Origin: Actinomycetes bacterium
GTDB taxonomy: Bacteria; Actinomycetota; Actinomycetes; Propionibacteriales; Propionibacteriaceae
Reading direction: 5' to 3'
Length of the DNA: 44,187 bases
Assembly: GCA_023419175.1 (NCBI GenBank)
Contig: JAEZYG010000033.1
Coordinates: forward strand, 1 to 44,187
Within the stretch, counting starts at the first letter, position 1. The number at the start of each line of letters is the position of its first letter. This document shows, piece by piece, positions 34,335 through 43,670 of this stretch. The translations under genes were made by a program, and so were the position numbers. Under the pieces are notes generated by a model that saw only the letters and a program-made list of their open reading frames with translations, had not been told where the DNA came from and did not search any database.

Positions 34335-35827
34335 CACACATTGCGCGACTCAAAGATCAACTTCTTGCAGCCGATTATCGTATCGACTCTGTCAATAAAC
34401 GTTTAGGGGTAATCGGACAAGAAGCCTTAAGGCGCAATTCCACGATTCCCGTCCACGATCTGCTCGCTGATGATCGAGATCCACAAGCCGATCTGATCCG
34501 ACTTTTCATTACGGGAAGGTCGATTCCGCTCGCTCGTCTATCTGAGATTATCGATGTGGACATAGCGCTCGCCAATGGACTTGTGAGAGTCGAAGGCGAT
34601 AAAGCCGTCCATCGTCTCGATATCCGCCCCTATGGATTTGACTATCGATGTGGAGGAGATATTCATTCCTGGGAAGGATGGATCGTTGCAGATGCTGTCC
34701 CTGGTCTCGATGGTATGGTGACGCCGATGCGTCCTGACTATGTCTTGGGAGCCTCTCCGGCTTCGACGACGTTGGCTCAGATGACAACGACCAAGCCTGT
34801 CGCGTCAGCTCTCGATCTGGGGACAGGGTGCGGTATCCAATCCCTGCATCTATCGACCCATGCGGACAAGATCACAGCCACAGATCTCAACCCGAGAGCT
34901 CTTGAGATGGCTCGTCTCACCGCTGAGTTGAACGGGCTTACGGTCGATACCCGTGTGGGGAGTCTCTATGAGCCAGTCGCCACACAACGATTTGATCTGA
35001 TCACTACGAATCCTCCCTATGTGATGAGCCCACCGAGTGAGGATGGGCAGCGTCTGGTCTATCGCGAAGCCAACTTTCAAGCAGACGGTCTGGTTCGAAG
35101 CGTGGTCACCGGTTGTGCAGATCATTTAAATGAAGGCGGAATCTGTCATGTTTTAGCTAATTGGGCGATCACAGACGAACCGTGGGAGGAACGCTTATCC
35201 GCATGGTCTCCGCCAGGATGCGATATGTGGATTATCGAGAGGGAACGTCTCGATATCTATAGCTATATCGAAATGTGGCTTACCGATGCCGGTCTAGCTG
35301 GAAGTTTGCAATGGGAGCGGCGTTATCGAGAGTGGATCGACTATTTCAAAGCTCTCTCAATCACAGGCGTGGGAATGGGATGGATCACCATCGTGCGCAC
35401 TTTAAGCGATGATCCTCAGATACGTATCGAGTCATGGCCACATGAGGTCGCTCAACCTATCTCAGATGAGCTCATCTCCTTCCCTCGCCGTGAACGGGTA
35501 GCTCGACTTAGCCATGAGCAGATATGTGATCTTTCGTTGAAGATACGTCACGATGTCGTCTACGAGACGATGGGTGAGCCAGGGAGTACAGATCCGAATT
35601 TCTTGGTGATGCGTCAGCATGAAGGAATGAAACGGGCTATGCAGGTCAGTACCGAAATGGCGGGTATTCTTGGAGCCTGTGATGGTCACATGCCTTTGGG
35701 TACGATCATCGCCGCCGTCGCTCATCTACTCGATATTGACGGTGACCAGCTCAGATCCCAGGTGATGGACGAGATTATCCGCTCACTACGTGAGGGATAT
35801 TTCGATCTGGATAATCTGGACATATAG
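34331..35827 (+). CDS. PrmC-like class I SAM-dependent methyltransferase
   Basis: The 498-residue protein (from GTG 34331) has an N-terminal helical domain (about 1-140) and a methyltransferase core with motif I ALDLGTGCGIQSL, acidic loop ATDLNPRAL, and the NPPY motif (TTNPPYVMSP) that binds a planar amide or amine nitrogen, as in the HemK/PrmC and small-subunit rRNA N-methyltransferases. A C-terminal ~150-residue extension is of unknown role. Proteins of this build are common near topA in Actinobacteria. GTG 34289 gives a 512-residue form with a less typical N-terminus; the stop-start overlap favours 34331. The substrate is unproven. Confidence 0.82.
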   Translation: MTHIARLKDQLLAADYRIDSVNKRLGVIGQEALRRNSTIPVHDLLADDRDPQADLIRLFITGRSIPLARLSEIIDVDIALANGLVRVEGDKAVHRLDIRPYGFDYRCGGDIHSWEGWIVADAVPGLDGMVTPMRPDYVLGASPASTTLAQMTTTKPVASALDLGTGCGIQSLHLSTHADKITATDLNPRALEMARLTAELNGLTVDTRVGSLYEPVATQRFDLITTNPPYVMSPPSEDGQRLVYREANFQADGLVRSVVTGCADHLNEGGICHVLANWAITDEPWEERLSAWSPPGCDMWIIERERLDIYSYIEMWLTDAGLAGSLQWERRYREWIDYFKALSITGVGMGWITIVRTLSDDPQIRIESWPHEVAQPISDELISFPRRERVARLSHEQICDLSLKIRHDVVYETMGEPGSTDPNFLVMRQHEGMKRAMQVSTEMAGILGACDGHMPLGTIIAAVAHLLDIDGDQLRSQVMDEIIRSLREGYFDLDNLDI

Positions 35828-35911
35828 CAACCCCTCCCACCTTAGAAGGATGGGAATAAGCAGGTAGCATGTCGAGTGGTAACTCCACTTCCCCTAGCAA
35901 AAGGACAGGCC

Positions 35912-38563
35912 GTGACATCGAATCCACGTCGATTGGTGATCGTTGAATCCCCGACGAAGGCGCAGAAGATCGCCAGTTATCTCGGTTCCGACTATGTGGT
36001 CGAATCAAGCCGCGGTCATATCCGTGACCTGCCGACGGGTGCTTCTGAAGTTCCTGCGAAATATAAAAAGGAGCCGTGGGCTCGTACTGGAGTGGATGTT
36101 GAACACGATTTCGCTCCTCTCTATGTCGTCAGCTCGGATAAAAAATCGACGATTAAGAATCTCAAAGGCTTGCTCAAAGAGGTCGATGAACTCTATCTGG
36201 CAACCGATGGTGACCGTGAAGGAGAGGCGATCGCCTGGCATCTTTTACAGGAGCTAAAGCCCAAAATTCCAGTCAAGCGGATGGTCTTTCATGAGATCAC
36301 CCGAGAGGCGATTGAAGCGGCGGTGGAGAATCCTCGAATGATCGATGAAGATCTGGTCGATGCTCAAGAGACCAGACGCATTCTCGACCGTCTATATGGA
36401 TATGAGGTCTCTCCCGTTCTATGGAAGAAAGTCATGCCGAAGTTATCGGCTGGTCGCGTGCAATCGGTCGCCACTCGTCTGGTGGTTGATCGCGAACGCG
36501 AACGTATGGCTTTTCAACCAGCTCGATATTGTTCGATCACGGCTACATGCGATGCGGGTTCGTCAGCTATTCCCCGTCTCTTCGAGGCGAAAGTGGTCGC
36601 TTTGGATGACGGACGATTGGCGAATGGACGAGATTTTGATTCCCAAGGACATAGTGTCAACGATGTCATCGTCCTTGATGAGCAGATGGCTGAGCGGATC
36701 AGTGCTGCTCTACGCGATGCGGATCATGCAGAAGTGGTCAAGGTCGATGCCAAACCATATACGCGTCGTCCAGCAGCTCCTTTCCGCACCACGACGCTAC
36801 AGCAAGAAGCTGGACGTAAACTTGGCTTCTCAACAGATCGGACGATGAGGGTCGCCCAGCAGCTCTATGAATCGGGCTATATCACCTATATGCGTACCGA
36901 TTCGATCGAGCTTTCCCAAGAGGCGATTGCCGCTGCGCGCGATCAGATTCGATCAGTCTATGGCGCAGACTATCTACCTTCCGCTCCAAGAATTTACGCC
37001 TCGAAGGTGAAAAATGCTCAAGAAGCCCACGAGGCTATCCGTCCAGCGGGTTCGCAATTTAAAACCCCTGATGGTAGCGGATTGAGTGGAGATCAGCTCA
37101 AACTCTATACCCTCATTTGGCAGCGGACGATTGCCTCCCAAATGTGCGACGCTCAGGGTAAAACGGTGTCGATTTCTCTCCAATCTTCTTTGAAAGGTTG
37201 CGAGATAGCTACAGCTCACCTGTCCTGCGCTGGACGCACCATCACTTTCCCTGGCTTCATGAAAGCCTATGTGGAGGGGAAAGAAGAGAACGATGAGGCA
37301 AAATTGCCCGCCTTGCATGTAGGCGATTACGTCGTTATCGGCAATGTCGATCCGCAACATCACCAGACGAAACCCCCGGCTCGCTATACCGAGCCGAGTC
37401 TGATCGCCACCTTGGAAGAATTGGAGATCGGACGTCCGTCGACCTATGCCTCTATCATCCGCACTATCACCGCTCGCGACTACGTCTATAAGAAGGGATC
37501 AGCCCTTGTCCCAACGTGGTTGGCCTTTGCTGTGACCCGTTTACTTGTAGAGCATTTCTATCAATTAGTGGACTATCAGTTCACCGCTGATCTAGAAGAT
37601 AAATTGGATGAGATCGCTAGAGGAGATGCTCAACGCCTTAAGGTTTTGAAAGATTTCTTCTACGGGGATAGTTCTCAATCTCAACGCGGCTTACACGAGA
37701 TGGTCGATAGTTTGGGAGATATCGATGCGAAGGCTTTGTCCACATTCCCCATCCCCTCAGATGAGCACCATATTGATGTCCGCGTCGGACGCTATGGCAC
37801 CTATCTTGAAGACGATGAGGGGAATCGCGCCAATGTTCCAGATGATCTTTGCCCCGATGAATTGACCGAAGCGAAGGCTTTGGAACTGCTCTCTGAGGCT
37901 TCGGCTGATGGACGCGAATTGGGAATCGATCCATCTACGCAGACGATGATCGTGGCGAAGAACGGTCGATATGGTCCCTATGTGACCGAGATTTTAGGTG
38001 ACGATGCCGATGCGAAGGCTAAGCCGCGCACCGCTTCCCTTTTCAAGACGATGACGCTGAGCAGCGTCACCTTGGATGAGGCTTTACGCCTACTCAGTTT
38101 GCCGCGTACGGTCGGAGTCGATGACGAGGGAGTGGAGATTGTCGCTCTCAATGGACGTTTCGGCCCCTATATTAAACGTGGCTCAGATTCGCGCACCTTG
38201 CCCGATGAAGAATCCCTCTTCACCATCACCGTTGAGCAGGCAAAAGAGCTTCTCTTGCAGCCACGTGGCAAGAGAGCTGCGGCAGCTAGCGGCCCATTGC
38301 GCACTCTCGGTATTGAGCAAAGCACTGGTAAAGAACTCATCATCAAAGATGGACGTTTCGGCCCCTATATCACCGATGGGGAATATAACGTGACCGTCCC
38401 CAAGGCGAAGAGTGTTGAATCGATCACATTGGATGAAGCAATTGATCTGATCGTGGCGAAAAGGGCGAAAGGTCCTGCTGTGAAGCGGGCGCGTAAAACA
38501 GCGACGAAGAAGAAATCGTCCACCTCATCGACTGCGAAGAAAAGTGTCTCTAAGAAGAAGTGA
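35912..38563 (+). CDS. topA: DNA topoisomerase I
   Basis: This type IA topoisomerase relaxes negative supercoils. It has 883 residues. The Toprim domain opens with RLVIVESPTKAQKI and holds ATDGDREGEAIAWHL. The active-site tyrosine is Tyr326 in GYITYMRTDS. The C-terminus has repeated (D/N)GR(F/Y)GPY motifs, which are Toprim C-terminal repeats and not zinc fingers, and ends in a Lys-rich tail; both are typical of actinobacterial TopA. GTG 35912 is preferred over GTG 35876 because AAAGGAC is well placed. It overlaps tmk by 4 bp. Confidence 0.97.
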   Translation: MTSNPRRLVIVESPTKAQKIASYLGSDYVVESSRGHIRDLPTGASEVPAKYKKEPWARTGVDVEHDFAPLYVVSSDKKSTIKNLKGLLKEVDELYLATDGDREGEAIAWHLLQELKPKIPVKRMVFHEITREAIEAAVENPRMIDEDLVDAQETRRILDRLYGYEVSPVLWKKVMPKLSAGRVQSVATRLVVDRERERMAFQPARYCSITATCDAGSSAIPRLFEAKVVALDDGRLANGRDFDSQGHSVNDVIVLDEQMAERISAALRDADHAEVVKVDAKPYTRRPAAPFRTTTLQQEAGRKLGFSTDRTMRVAQQLYESGYITYMRTDSIELSQEAIAAARDQIRSVYGADYLPSAPRIYASKVKNAQEAHEAIRPAGSQFKTPDGSGLSGDQLKLYTLIWQRTIASQMCDAQGKTVSISLQSSLKGCEIATAHLSCAGRTITFPGFMKAYVEGKEENDEAKLPALHVGDYVVIGNVDPQHHQTKPPARYTEPSLIATLEELEIGRPSTYASIIRTITARDYVYKKGSALVPTWLAFAVTRLLVEHFYQLVDYQFTADLEDKLDEIARGDAQRLKVLKDFFYGDSSQSQRGLHEMVDSLGDIDAKALSTFPIPSDEHHIDVRVGRYGTYLEDDEGNRANVPDDLCPDELTEAKALELLSEASADGRELGIDPSTQTMIVAKNGRYGPYVTEILGDDADAKAKPRTASLFKTMTLSSVTLDEALRLLSLPRTVGVDDEGVEIVALNGRFGPYIKRGSDSRTLPDEESLFTITVEQAKELLLQPRGKRAAAASGPLRTLGIEQSTGKELIIKDGRFGPYITDGEYNVTVPKAKSVESITLDEAIDLIVAKRAKGPAVKRARKTATKKKSSTSSTAKKSVSKKK

Positions 38564-39240
38564 CGATGATAGATAGAGGATTATTCATCGTCTTTGAAGG
38601 CGGAGATGGTACCGGTAAATCCAGCCAGATTGATGCTCTTGCGCGCAGTTTTGATCTCAGCTCTGTTGCCTATATGCGCACTCATGAGCCAGGTGAGGGG
38701 CTCGTCGGCGCCCAGATTCGCTCCTTGCTTCTCACCCCGCCGCAAGGGGTAGATCTGGACGACCGCTGTGAGGCTCTTCTCTATGCTGCCGATAAGGCTC
38801 AACATGTCAAGACGTGTATTGAGCCAGCTTTGAATCGTGGCGTCACCGTCCTGTGTGATCGATATGTCGATTCGATGATCGCCTATCAGGTCGCTGGGCG
38901 GCAGGGGGATCGAGATGAGATCGTCCGCTTAGCGCAGTGGTCGTCTTATGGACGTTTACCGGATCTAACCATCCTTCTAGACGCTGATCCTGAGATAGCG
39001 GTGGGTCCGAAGAAAAATAAGGATCGCGTAGAGTCTGCTGATCTTAATTTTCACCACCGTGTGAGAGAGGAATTCCTCTCCTTAGCCTGCAAAGATCCCG
39101 AGCGATATCTGGTGGTACAAGCCTTGACATCGTTGCCCGCTATCGCGGCTCGTATCAGACAGCGAGTGGAGCAGATGATGGGAATTTCCCTTGTCGAACC
39201 CGAACTCGATAATCCTCGTCCACGGAATCTGTCTTTCTAG
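38560..39240 (+). CDS. tmk: Thymidylate kinase
   Basis: The enzyme phosphorylates dTMP to dTDP. It has 226 residues. The P-loop FEGGDGTGKSSQ is near 13-24, the DRY-type motif CDRYVDSMIAYQ lies near 100-110, and the LID follows. GTG 38560 overlaps the topA stop (GTGA); ATG 38566 is the alternative and has AAGAAG at a fair distance. The order topA-tmk-holB is a recognised actinobacterial replication cluster and the spacing (8 bp to holB) supports one operon. Confidence 0.94.
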   Translation: MTMIDRGLFIVFEGGDGTGKSSQIDALARSFDLSSVAYMRTHEPGEGLVGAQIRSLLLTPPQGVDLDDRCEALLYAADKAQHVKTCIEPALNRGVTVLCDRYVDSMIAYQVAGRQGDRDEIVRLAQWSSYGRLPDLTILLDADPEIAVGPKKNKDRVESADLNFHHRVREEFLSLACKDPERYLVVQALTSLPAIAARIRQRVEQMMGISLVEPELDNPRPRNLSF

Positions 39241-39248
39241 GTAGGAAG

Positions 39249-40406
39249 ATGAGCGTTCGAGATCTTATTGAGAATATTCGGGGAAGTTCTCCTTTAGTCA
39301 ACGCGATTGATGCCGCCCATGGACGTGGGAACGCTCAGGCGATGTCCCATGCTTGGCTTTTGGTCTCCCCCTCATCTGATGGACGTAAAAGGTGCGCTCG
39401 TCATTTCGCGGCAGCTTTGATGTGCCCCCATGGTGGCTGTGGACAGTGCGGTATATGTAAGACGGTGCTGGTGGGCGCTCACCCCGATGTCACGATCGTG
39501 ACCACTCACACTCTTTCAACAGGTGTAGCTCAGGTTCGCGAATTGGTCTCGAAATCGTCGATGGCTCCTACGGTTGGCGCCTATCAAATCATCCTCATTG
39601 AAGACGGCGAAAAGATGACCGATCAAGCGGCAGACGCCTTGTTGAAATCCTTGGAGGAACCTCCTGCAACGACCGTATGGATCTTATGCGCTCCCTCCAG
39701 CGAGGATATGATCGTTACGGTTCGTTCGCGTAGTCGTATCGTCCGTTTGGGATTGACGCCTGTGGGTGAGTTGACCACTCGTCTGGTAAGTGAAGGGATC
39801 GATCAAGATACCGCGGATCTTGCCGCCCATATCAGTCAAGGTGACTATGACAAGGCGATCTGTTTCGCCCGCGATGAATATATGCGTTCTTTCCGCGATA
39901 GAATCTGTGCGATTCCACCTCAACTGGACGATCTGTCATCCGCTATCACATATGCCGCTTCGCTCATGGAGATGGCCGATGACTACGCCGCTCACATGAC
40001 AGACGATGATGCCAAACGAGAGATGGACGAGATGAAAAAAACCCTCGGTCACGGCATGAAAGGGGTTAAGTCCACCCAAAAAAATAGTGTGAAATCCTTA
40101 GAAGATGAGCATAAGTTGCGTCTTAAAAGAGCTCAGCGCGACGCTCTCGATCAGATATGCGATCTGTTGTCGAGCTGGTATCGAGATGTGATGATCTGTC
40201 AGCTTGCCGGAGGGGAAAGCTACGGGTGGAGACCTGTCAATATCGATTGCATGGACGCTATCGTCCACCAAGCGAATACGAGTCGCGTGGAATGGACATT
40301 GGGCTATCTGGACGCTCTTGATCGTTTCCATACGGATCTGATAACGAATGTGACGCCAACGTTAGCGATGGAAAGATTGATGGTGAGTCTGGCTCGCCTA
40401 GTCTAG
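39249..40406 (+). CDS. holB: DNA polymerase III delta' subunit
   Basis: The 385-residue clamp-loader subunit has the zinc-binding cluster CPHGGCGQCGIC (about 59-70) and the delta' strand IILIEDGEKMTDQAADALLKSLEEPP. The P-loop region (SPSSDGRKRC) is degenerate, as expected for delta', which does not hydrolyse ATP. The sensor-1 SRC motif reads SRS here (TVRSRSRIV), an unusual change because SRC is the arginine-finger element for the neighbouring subunit; the arginine is kept. TAGGTAGGAAG precedes the ATG. Confidence 0.9.
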   Translation: MSVRDLIENIRGSSPLVNAIDAAHGRGNAQAMSHAWLLVSPSSDGRKRCARHFAAALMCPHGGCGQCGICKTVLVGAHPDVTIVTTHTLSTGVAQVRELVSKSSMAPTVGAYQIILIEDGEKMTDQAADALLKSLEEPPATTVWILCAPSSEDMIVTVRSRSRIVRLGLTPVGELTTRLVSEGIDQDTADLAAHISQGDYDKAICFARDEYMRSFRDRICAIPPQLDDLSSAITYAASLMEMADDYAAHMTDDDAKREMDEMKKTLGHGMKGVKSTQKNSVKSLEDEHKLRLKRAQRDALDQICDLLSSWYRDVMICQLAGGESYGWRPVNIDCMDAIVHQANTSRVEWTLGYLDALDRFHTDLITNVTPTLAMERLMVSLARLV

Positions 40407-40488
40407 GGCGTGTCACGATGAGAAAACGCCGTCAGTGTCCCATGATAGACAGTGACCTATCATCTTCCCCAGATAGCGAGGGTTGCAC

Positions 40489-41379
40489 GTGAGCACTCCA
40501 GGCGATACGACTGAGTCCGTCCAGACAGCTAAAGAGGCTGCTGAGCGACATTTTGCCCGCCCGTCGTCGATGTCGGGCGCGAGCCCTGCTGTTCCCCGTG
40601 ATGAGCGCCTCCTTGAGGCTGAACGTGCGGAATGGGAGGCTCGACAGGCTCAGCGTGCTGCTGAGGAAGCAAAAGCTGCAGCTGAAGAGGCGACTGCGAA
40701 AGCGGTGGCGGCCAAAGCGGCGGCGGAGAAATCGCGCGCTGAATTGGCTGCCGCCCGTGAAGAGGCCAAGGCGAAAGCTCGTGCTGCTGCTTTGCAGGTG
40801 CGTATGGAACATGAACAGCGCGATGAGGAATTAGCTCATGCCCGCATCCAAAGCCGTGCCCAACGAGATGAGCGTCTCGGCACGGTGCATCCAGTGGAAA
40901 ATGACGAGCCTCGCGTGGTAACGATTACCAAACCCTCAACGGATCGTTTCTTCGGCGCTTGTGGACTTTTCCTAGTCCGTATCGTCCTAGCCGCTTTCAC
41001 CGGTATCGTCGGTTGGCAAGCGATGGTGAACCGTCCTGCTGTCGTCGAAGCTCTCACCTATACCGGGGTGAACTCCTCTGTGGCTTCCTCTGCCGCTCTC
41101 TTCGTAGGAATTTTGTTACTTATCGCCGCCTTCTTCATGTTGATTGGTTTGGCGACCCGCCTATTGAGCATCGGTCTTCTGGCTGCGACAGGGGCATTTC
41201 TGGCTTTCTTCCGTTTCGGGCCATTCAGTCCTTTCCTGGAAGGAAAATTCGGTTTCTATGGAGATCGTGAAGTCTTGCTCGCCACGCTTTTCCTGGTGAT
41301 GATTTTCCTCGGCGCAGGTGGTTGGTCGCTCGATGCTGGCATGCGTCGTCGCCGTCGTGATCGCGATATGGTCAGCTAG
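40489..41379 (+). CDS. DoxX-family membrane protein with Ala-rich coiled coil
   Basis: The 296-residue protein has two parts. Residues ~35-125 form a long Ala/Glu/Lys/Arg-rich coiled coil. Residues ~155-285 are a four-helix DoxX-type membrane domain (FFGACGLFLVRIVLAAFTGIVGW ... FGFYGDREVLLATLFLVMIFLGAGGWSLDA). DoxX proteins are linked to quinone-dependent redox reactions, but this one cannot be assigned. GTG 40489 has GCGAGGG 6 nt upstream. It follows holB by 82 bp and precedes the PSP1 gene by 3 bp. Confidence 0.8.
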   Translation: MSTPGDTTESVQTAKEAAERHFARPSSMSGASPAVPRDERLLEAERAEWEARQAQRAAEEAKAAAEEATAKAVAAKAAAEKSRAELAAAREEAKAKARAAALQVRMEHEQRDEELAHARIQSRAQRDERLGTVHPVENDEPRVVTITKPSTDRFFGACGLFLVRIVLAAFTGIVGWQAMVNRPAVVEALTYTGVNSSVASSAALFVGILLLIAAFFMLIGLATRLLSIGLLAATGAFLAFFRFGPFSPFLEGKFGFYGDREVLLATLFLVMIFLGAGGWSLDAGMRRRRRDRDMVS

Positions 41380-41382
41380 ACG

Positions 41383-42006
41383 ATGTCCTCGCTCGCCGCT
41401 GTCACCTTCCGTGAACATGGAAGTTGGCATTACCTGCGTCTACCTGATCATCTCGAGGTCGCTGTAGGGGCGAGAGTGCTCTATCCCACAGAGGAAATCC
41501 CGACAGTCGCCACGATTCAGTGGATTGGGAAAGATAATGGACAAGCCGATATTCCCGTCTGTCTCGGGAGGGCTGAGATTGTCGATATCAACTCTCAGCG
41601 TCGCTCGCAGACGATGAAGGCTCGTGCCCTTCTCATAGCGCGACATCTGATCGAGCGTCACGATCTGCCCATGAAGGTGGTGGGGGTCGATTATCACGAT
41701 GAAGCAGATCAGCGTCTAACCGTTATCTATTTTGAGGCATCTGAGCGGGTGGATTTCAGGGCTCTCATCGCTGATTTAGCCCGTACTTTGGATTCGCGGA
41801 TCGATTTACGACAGATCGGTTCTCGAGACGCTGCCTCGATGATTCCCAGCCTTGGACCATGTGGGCGTCCAACATGCTGTACGACCTGGAGGACATCGCT
41901 TCGTCCGGTGACGTGTGGATCATGTGGCTATTCTCAAAAGAATCAGGGAATGTGCGGGCGGACGATGTGCTGTATGAATTACGAAGATGAGCAGATTCTT
42001 CGCTAA
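41383..42006 (+). CDS. RicT/PSP1-domain protein
   Basis: The 207-residue protein carries the PSP1 C-terminal domain. The family's cysteine pattern is intact: GPCGRPTCC then GMCGRTMCCMNYEDE, with an extra CGSCG in between. In Bacillus the related YaaT/RicT is a Fe-S-binding subunit of the Y-complex, which affects RNase Y activity. In Actinobacteria a relative is often encoded near holB. The role here is inferred. It is 3 bp after the DoxX gene and overlaps the hydrolase start by 20 bp. Confidence 0.85.
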   Translation: MSSLAAVTFREHGSWHYLRLPDHLEVAVGARVLYPTEEIPTVATIQWIGKDNGQADIPVCLGRAEIVDINSQRRSQTMKARALLIARHLIERHDLPMKVVGVDYHDEADQRLTVIYFEASERVDFRALIADLARTLDSRIDLRQIGSRDAASMIPSLGPCGRPTCCTTWRTSLRPVTCGSCGYSQKNQGMCGRTMCCMNYEDEQILR

Positions 42007-43477
42007 AACTATGCGATTATGGGCGATCTTTATCGCTGTCGCTTTGTGCGTGTCATGTCATCACCCAGTTGAGCGAGTAGACAGCTCATCACCTGGCGAT
42101 GAACCTGATCGCACCAGACGAGATATCGTATCGATCGCGCAGAATAGTATCGATCTTGCCAGCGATAAATATCAAAAATTTCGTACCCAAAAACTGATCT
42201 GGACGTCTTGTGGGCAGGGAGAGTGTACGAATTTTCGTGTCCCTATGGATTGGACACAGCCGCAGGGGGAATCAATTGAAATCGCAATGAAAAGCCGTGG
42301 GCTAGGTGATGTGATTTTCTATCATCCCGGTGGGCCAGGGGTGTCAGCAATCGATCATCTCGACCAGATGTCAGTCCCACAGCATCGTCTAATCGCTCTC
42401 GATACGCGTGGCACGGGTCATTCATCTGCTATCAGCTGTGGCGATCAACAGATGCGACGCTATCTGGCTGCAGATATGAGTCCAGATAGCGACGATGAAG
42501 AGAAAGAATTGGTCGAGTTATCGAAACGTGTGGCGTTAAGTTGTCGAGAGCATACGGGAGATCTTGTCGATCATGTCTCGTCCAGTGAAGCTGTCTATGA
42601 CTATGAGATGGCACGTCTCCTTCTAAAAGAGCAGTCGGTTTCATTTTGGGCTATAAGTTATGGAACAGTTATCGCTCAGCTTTACCGTCACCATTTCCCC
42701 GACCATCTGAAAGCTGCTGTGCTGGATTCGTCTGTAAAGCTGGGAGGAGTAGACGATCTAAGCGCCCAGATCAGCGCGATCGATGAGGCCATAAGCGACT
42801 ATCTGCACTGGCGCGCTGAGCGAGGTGGTATGTCCTATGAGGAGGCTTACGGACAGCTGATCTCCTTTTTGGACAGATCGGATCGCCAATCCTTAGGAGA
42901 AGGGGAAACCCCTAGCCAAACCCGACTTTTCTATGGGATCGTCGCTTTTCTCTATCGCGGAGTCGAAGGATATCGAGATCTTGACGATGCTCTTGATGAT
43001 GCTATGGACTCACAGCCACAAAAATTGCTGAAAGCCGCCGATAGCCTGATCGGGGAGGACGAGGTTACGATGCGATATCTCGCCTCATTTACCGCGATCA
43101 CCTGCGCCGATCATGAAGATAAGGGTGTTGACGGTGAGATGGAGCGTTGGAAAGATCTGCGTAAAGATTTTCCTTTAGGGTCTCTTATTGGACCTAATCT
43201 CATCTGTCCTGTATGGACCTCTCCTGCGATAGCGTTAGGCGATCTTGGGAAAGTGGAGGGTGCTCCTGTGCTGATGGTGCATAGCGATCGCGATCCTATT
43301 GCCCCTTTGAATCAGGCGAGGAAGATAGCCGATCAGATGCCCGAAAGTGTGATGGTGGAGGTTGATTCACGCCGACATGGGGTATCCACAGGTGAGAATT
43401 CATGTGTAAATCGTATCGTTAGCGATTATTGGCAGAAAGGATCTCTCCCCGTCCGCGGAACGCATTGCCCCTCTTAG
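41987..43477 (+). CDS. Exported alpha/beta hydrolase, tripeptidyl-aminopeptidase-like lipoprotein
   Basis: The 496-residue protein starts with a signal peptide and a lipobox-like VALCVSC (Cys24), so it is probably a surface lipoprotein. The hydrolase core has HPGGPGVSA (oxyanion), ALDTRGTGHS, the nucleophile motif WAISYGTV, and a C-terminal TAP-like domain with SDRDPIAPLNQA and SRRHGVS (acid and histidine). The build matches secreted tripeptidyl aminopeptidases of Actinobacteria. ATG 41987 overlaps the previous gene; ATG 42011 would keep a shorter signal. The last gene of the cluster, followed by tRNA-Thr. Confidence 0.86.
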   Translation: MSRFFAKTMRLWAIFIAVALCVSCHHPVERVDSSSPGDEPDRTRRDIVSIAQNSIDLASDKYQKFRTQKLIWTSCGQGECTNFRVPMDWTQPQGESIEIAMKSRGLGDVIFYHPGGPGVSAIDHLDQMSVPQHRLIALDTRGTGHSSAISCGDQQMRRYLAADMSPDSDDEEKELVELSKRVALSCREHTGDLVDHVSSSEAVYDYEMARLLLKEQSVSFWAISYGTVIAQLYRHHFPDHLKAAVLDSSVKLGGVDDLSAQISAIDEAISDYLHWRAERGGMSYEEAYGQLISFLDRSDRQSLGEGETPSQTRLFYGIVAFLYRGVEGYRDLDDALDDAMDSQPQKLLKAADSLIGEDEVTMRYLASFTAITCADHEDKGVDGEMERWKDLRKDFPLGSLIGPNLICPVWTSPAIALGDLGKVEGAPVLMVHSDRDPIAPLNQARKIADQMPESVMVEVDSRRHGVSTGENSCVNRIVSDYWQKGSLPVRGTHCPS

Positions 43478-43501
43478 GTAGAACAATCCAGAGTCTTTCT
43501 G

Positions 43502-43507
43502 TATAAT
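43502..43507 (+). promoter_or_regulatory. -10 element of tRNA-Thr
   Basis: TATAAT lies 24 bp before the mature tRNA 5' end. The -35 (TAGAAC at 43479-43484, 17-bp spacing) is weak. Confidence 0.6.
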
Positions 43508-43530
43508 TCCTACAGTTGTCCGTGACATCT

Positions 43531-43606
43531 GCCACTTTAGCTCAGTCGGTAGAGCGACGCTCTCGTAAAGCGTAGGTCACCGGTTCGAACCCGGTAAGTG
43601 GCTCCA
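43531..43606 (+). tRNA. tRNA-Thr (anticodon CGT)
   Basis: A full cloverleaf is seen: acceptor GCCACTT (43531-43537) with AAGTGGC (43596-43602), D-arm GCTC...GAGC, anticodon stem ACGCT/AGCGT with loop CTCGTAA, and T-arm ACCGG-TTCGAAC-CCGGT. The anticodon CGT reads ACG (Thr). The discriminator is T43603 and CCA is encoded (43604-43606). Confidence 0.97.
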
Positions 43607-43611
43607 CTGAG

Positions 43612-43670
43612 ACACCCATTTTGATACATTGCCTGGCGAGGTCGGGTAGGTGATCAAGATGGGTGTTTTT
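43612..43670 (+). terminator. Terminator after tRNA-Thr
   Basis: A 14-bp stem (43612-43625 with 43653-43666, one G-U) encloses a 27-nt loop and runs into TTTTTGTTT. Confidence 0.75.
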
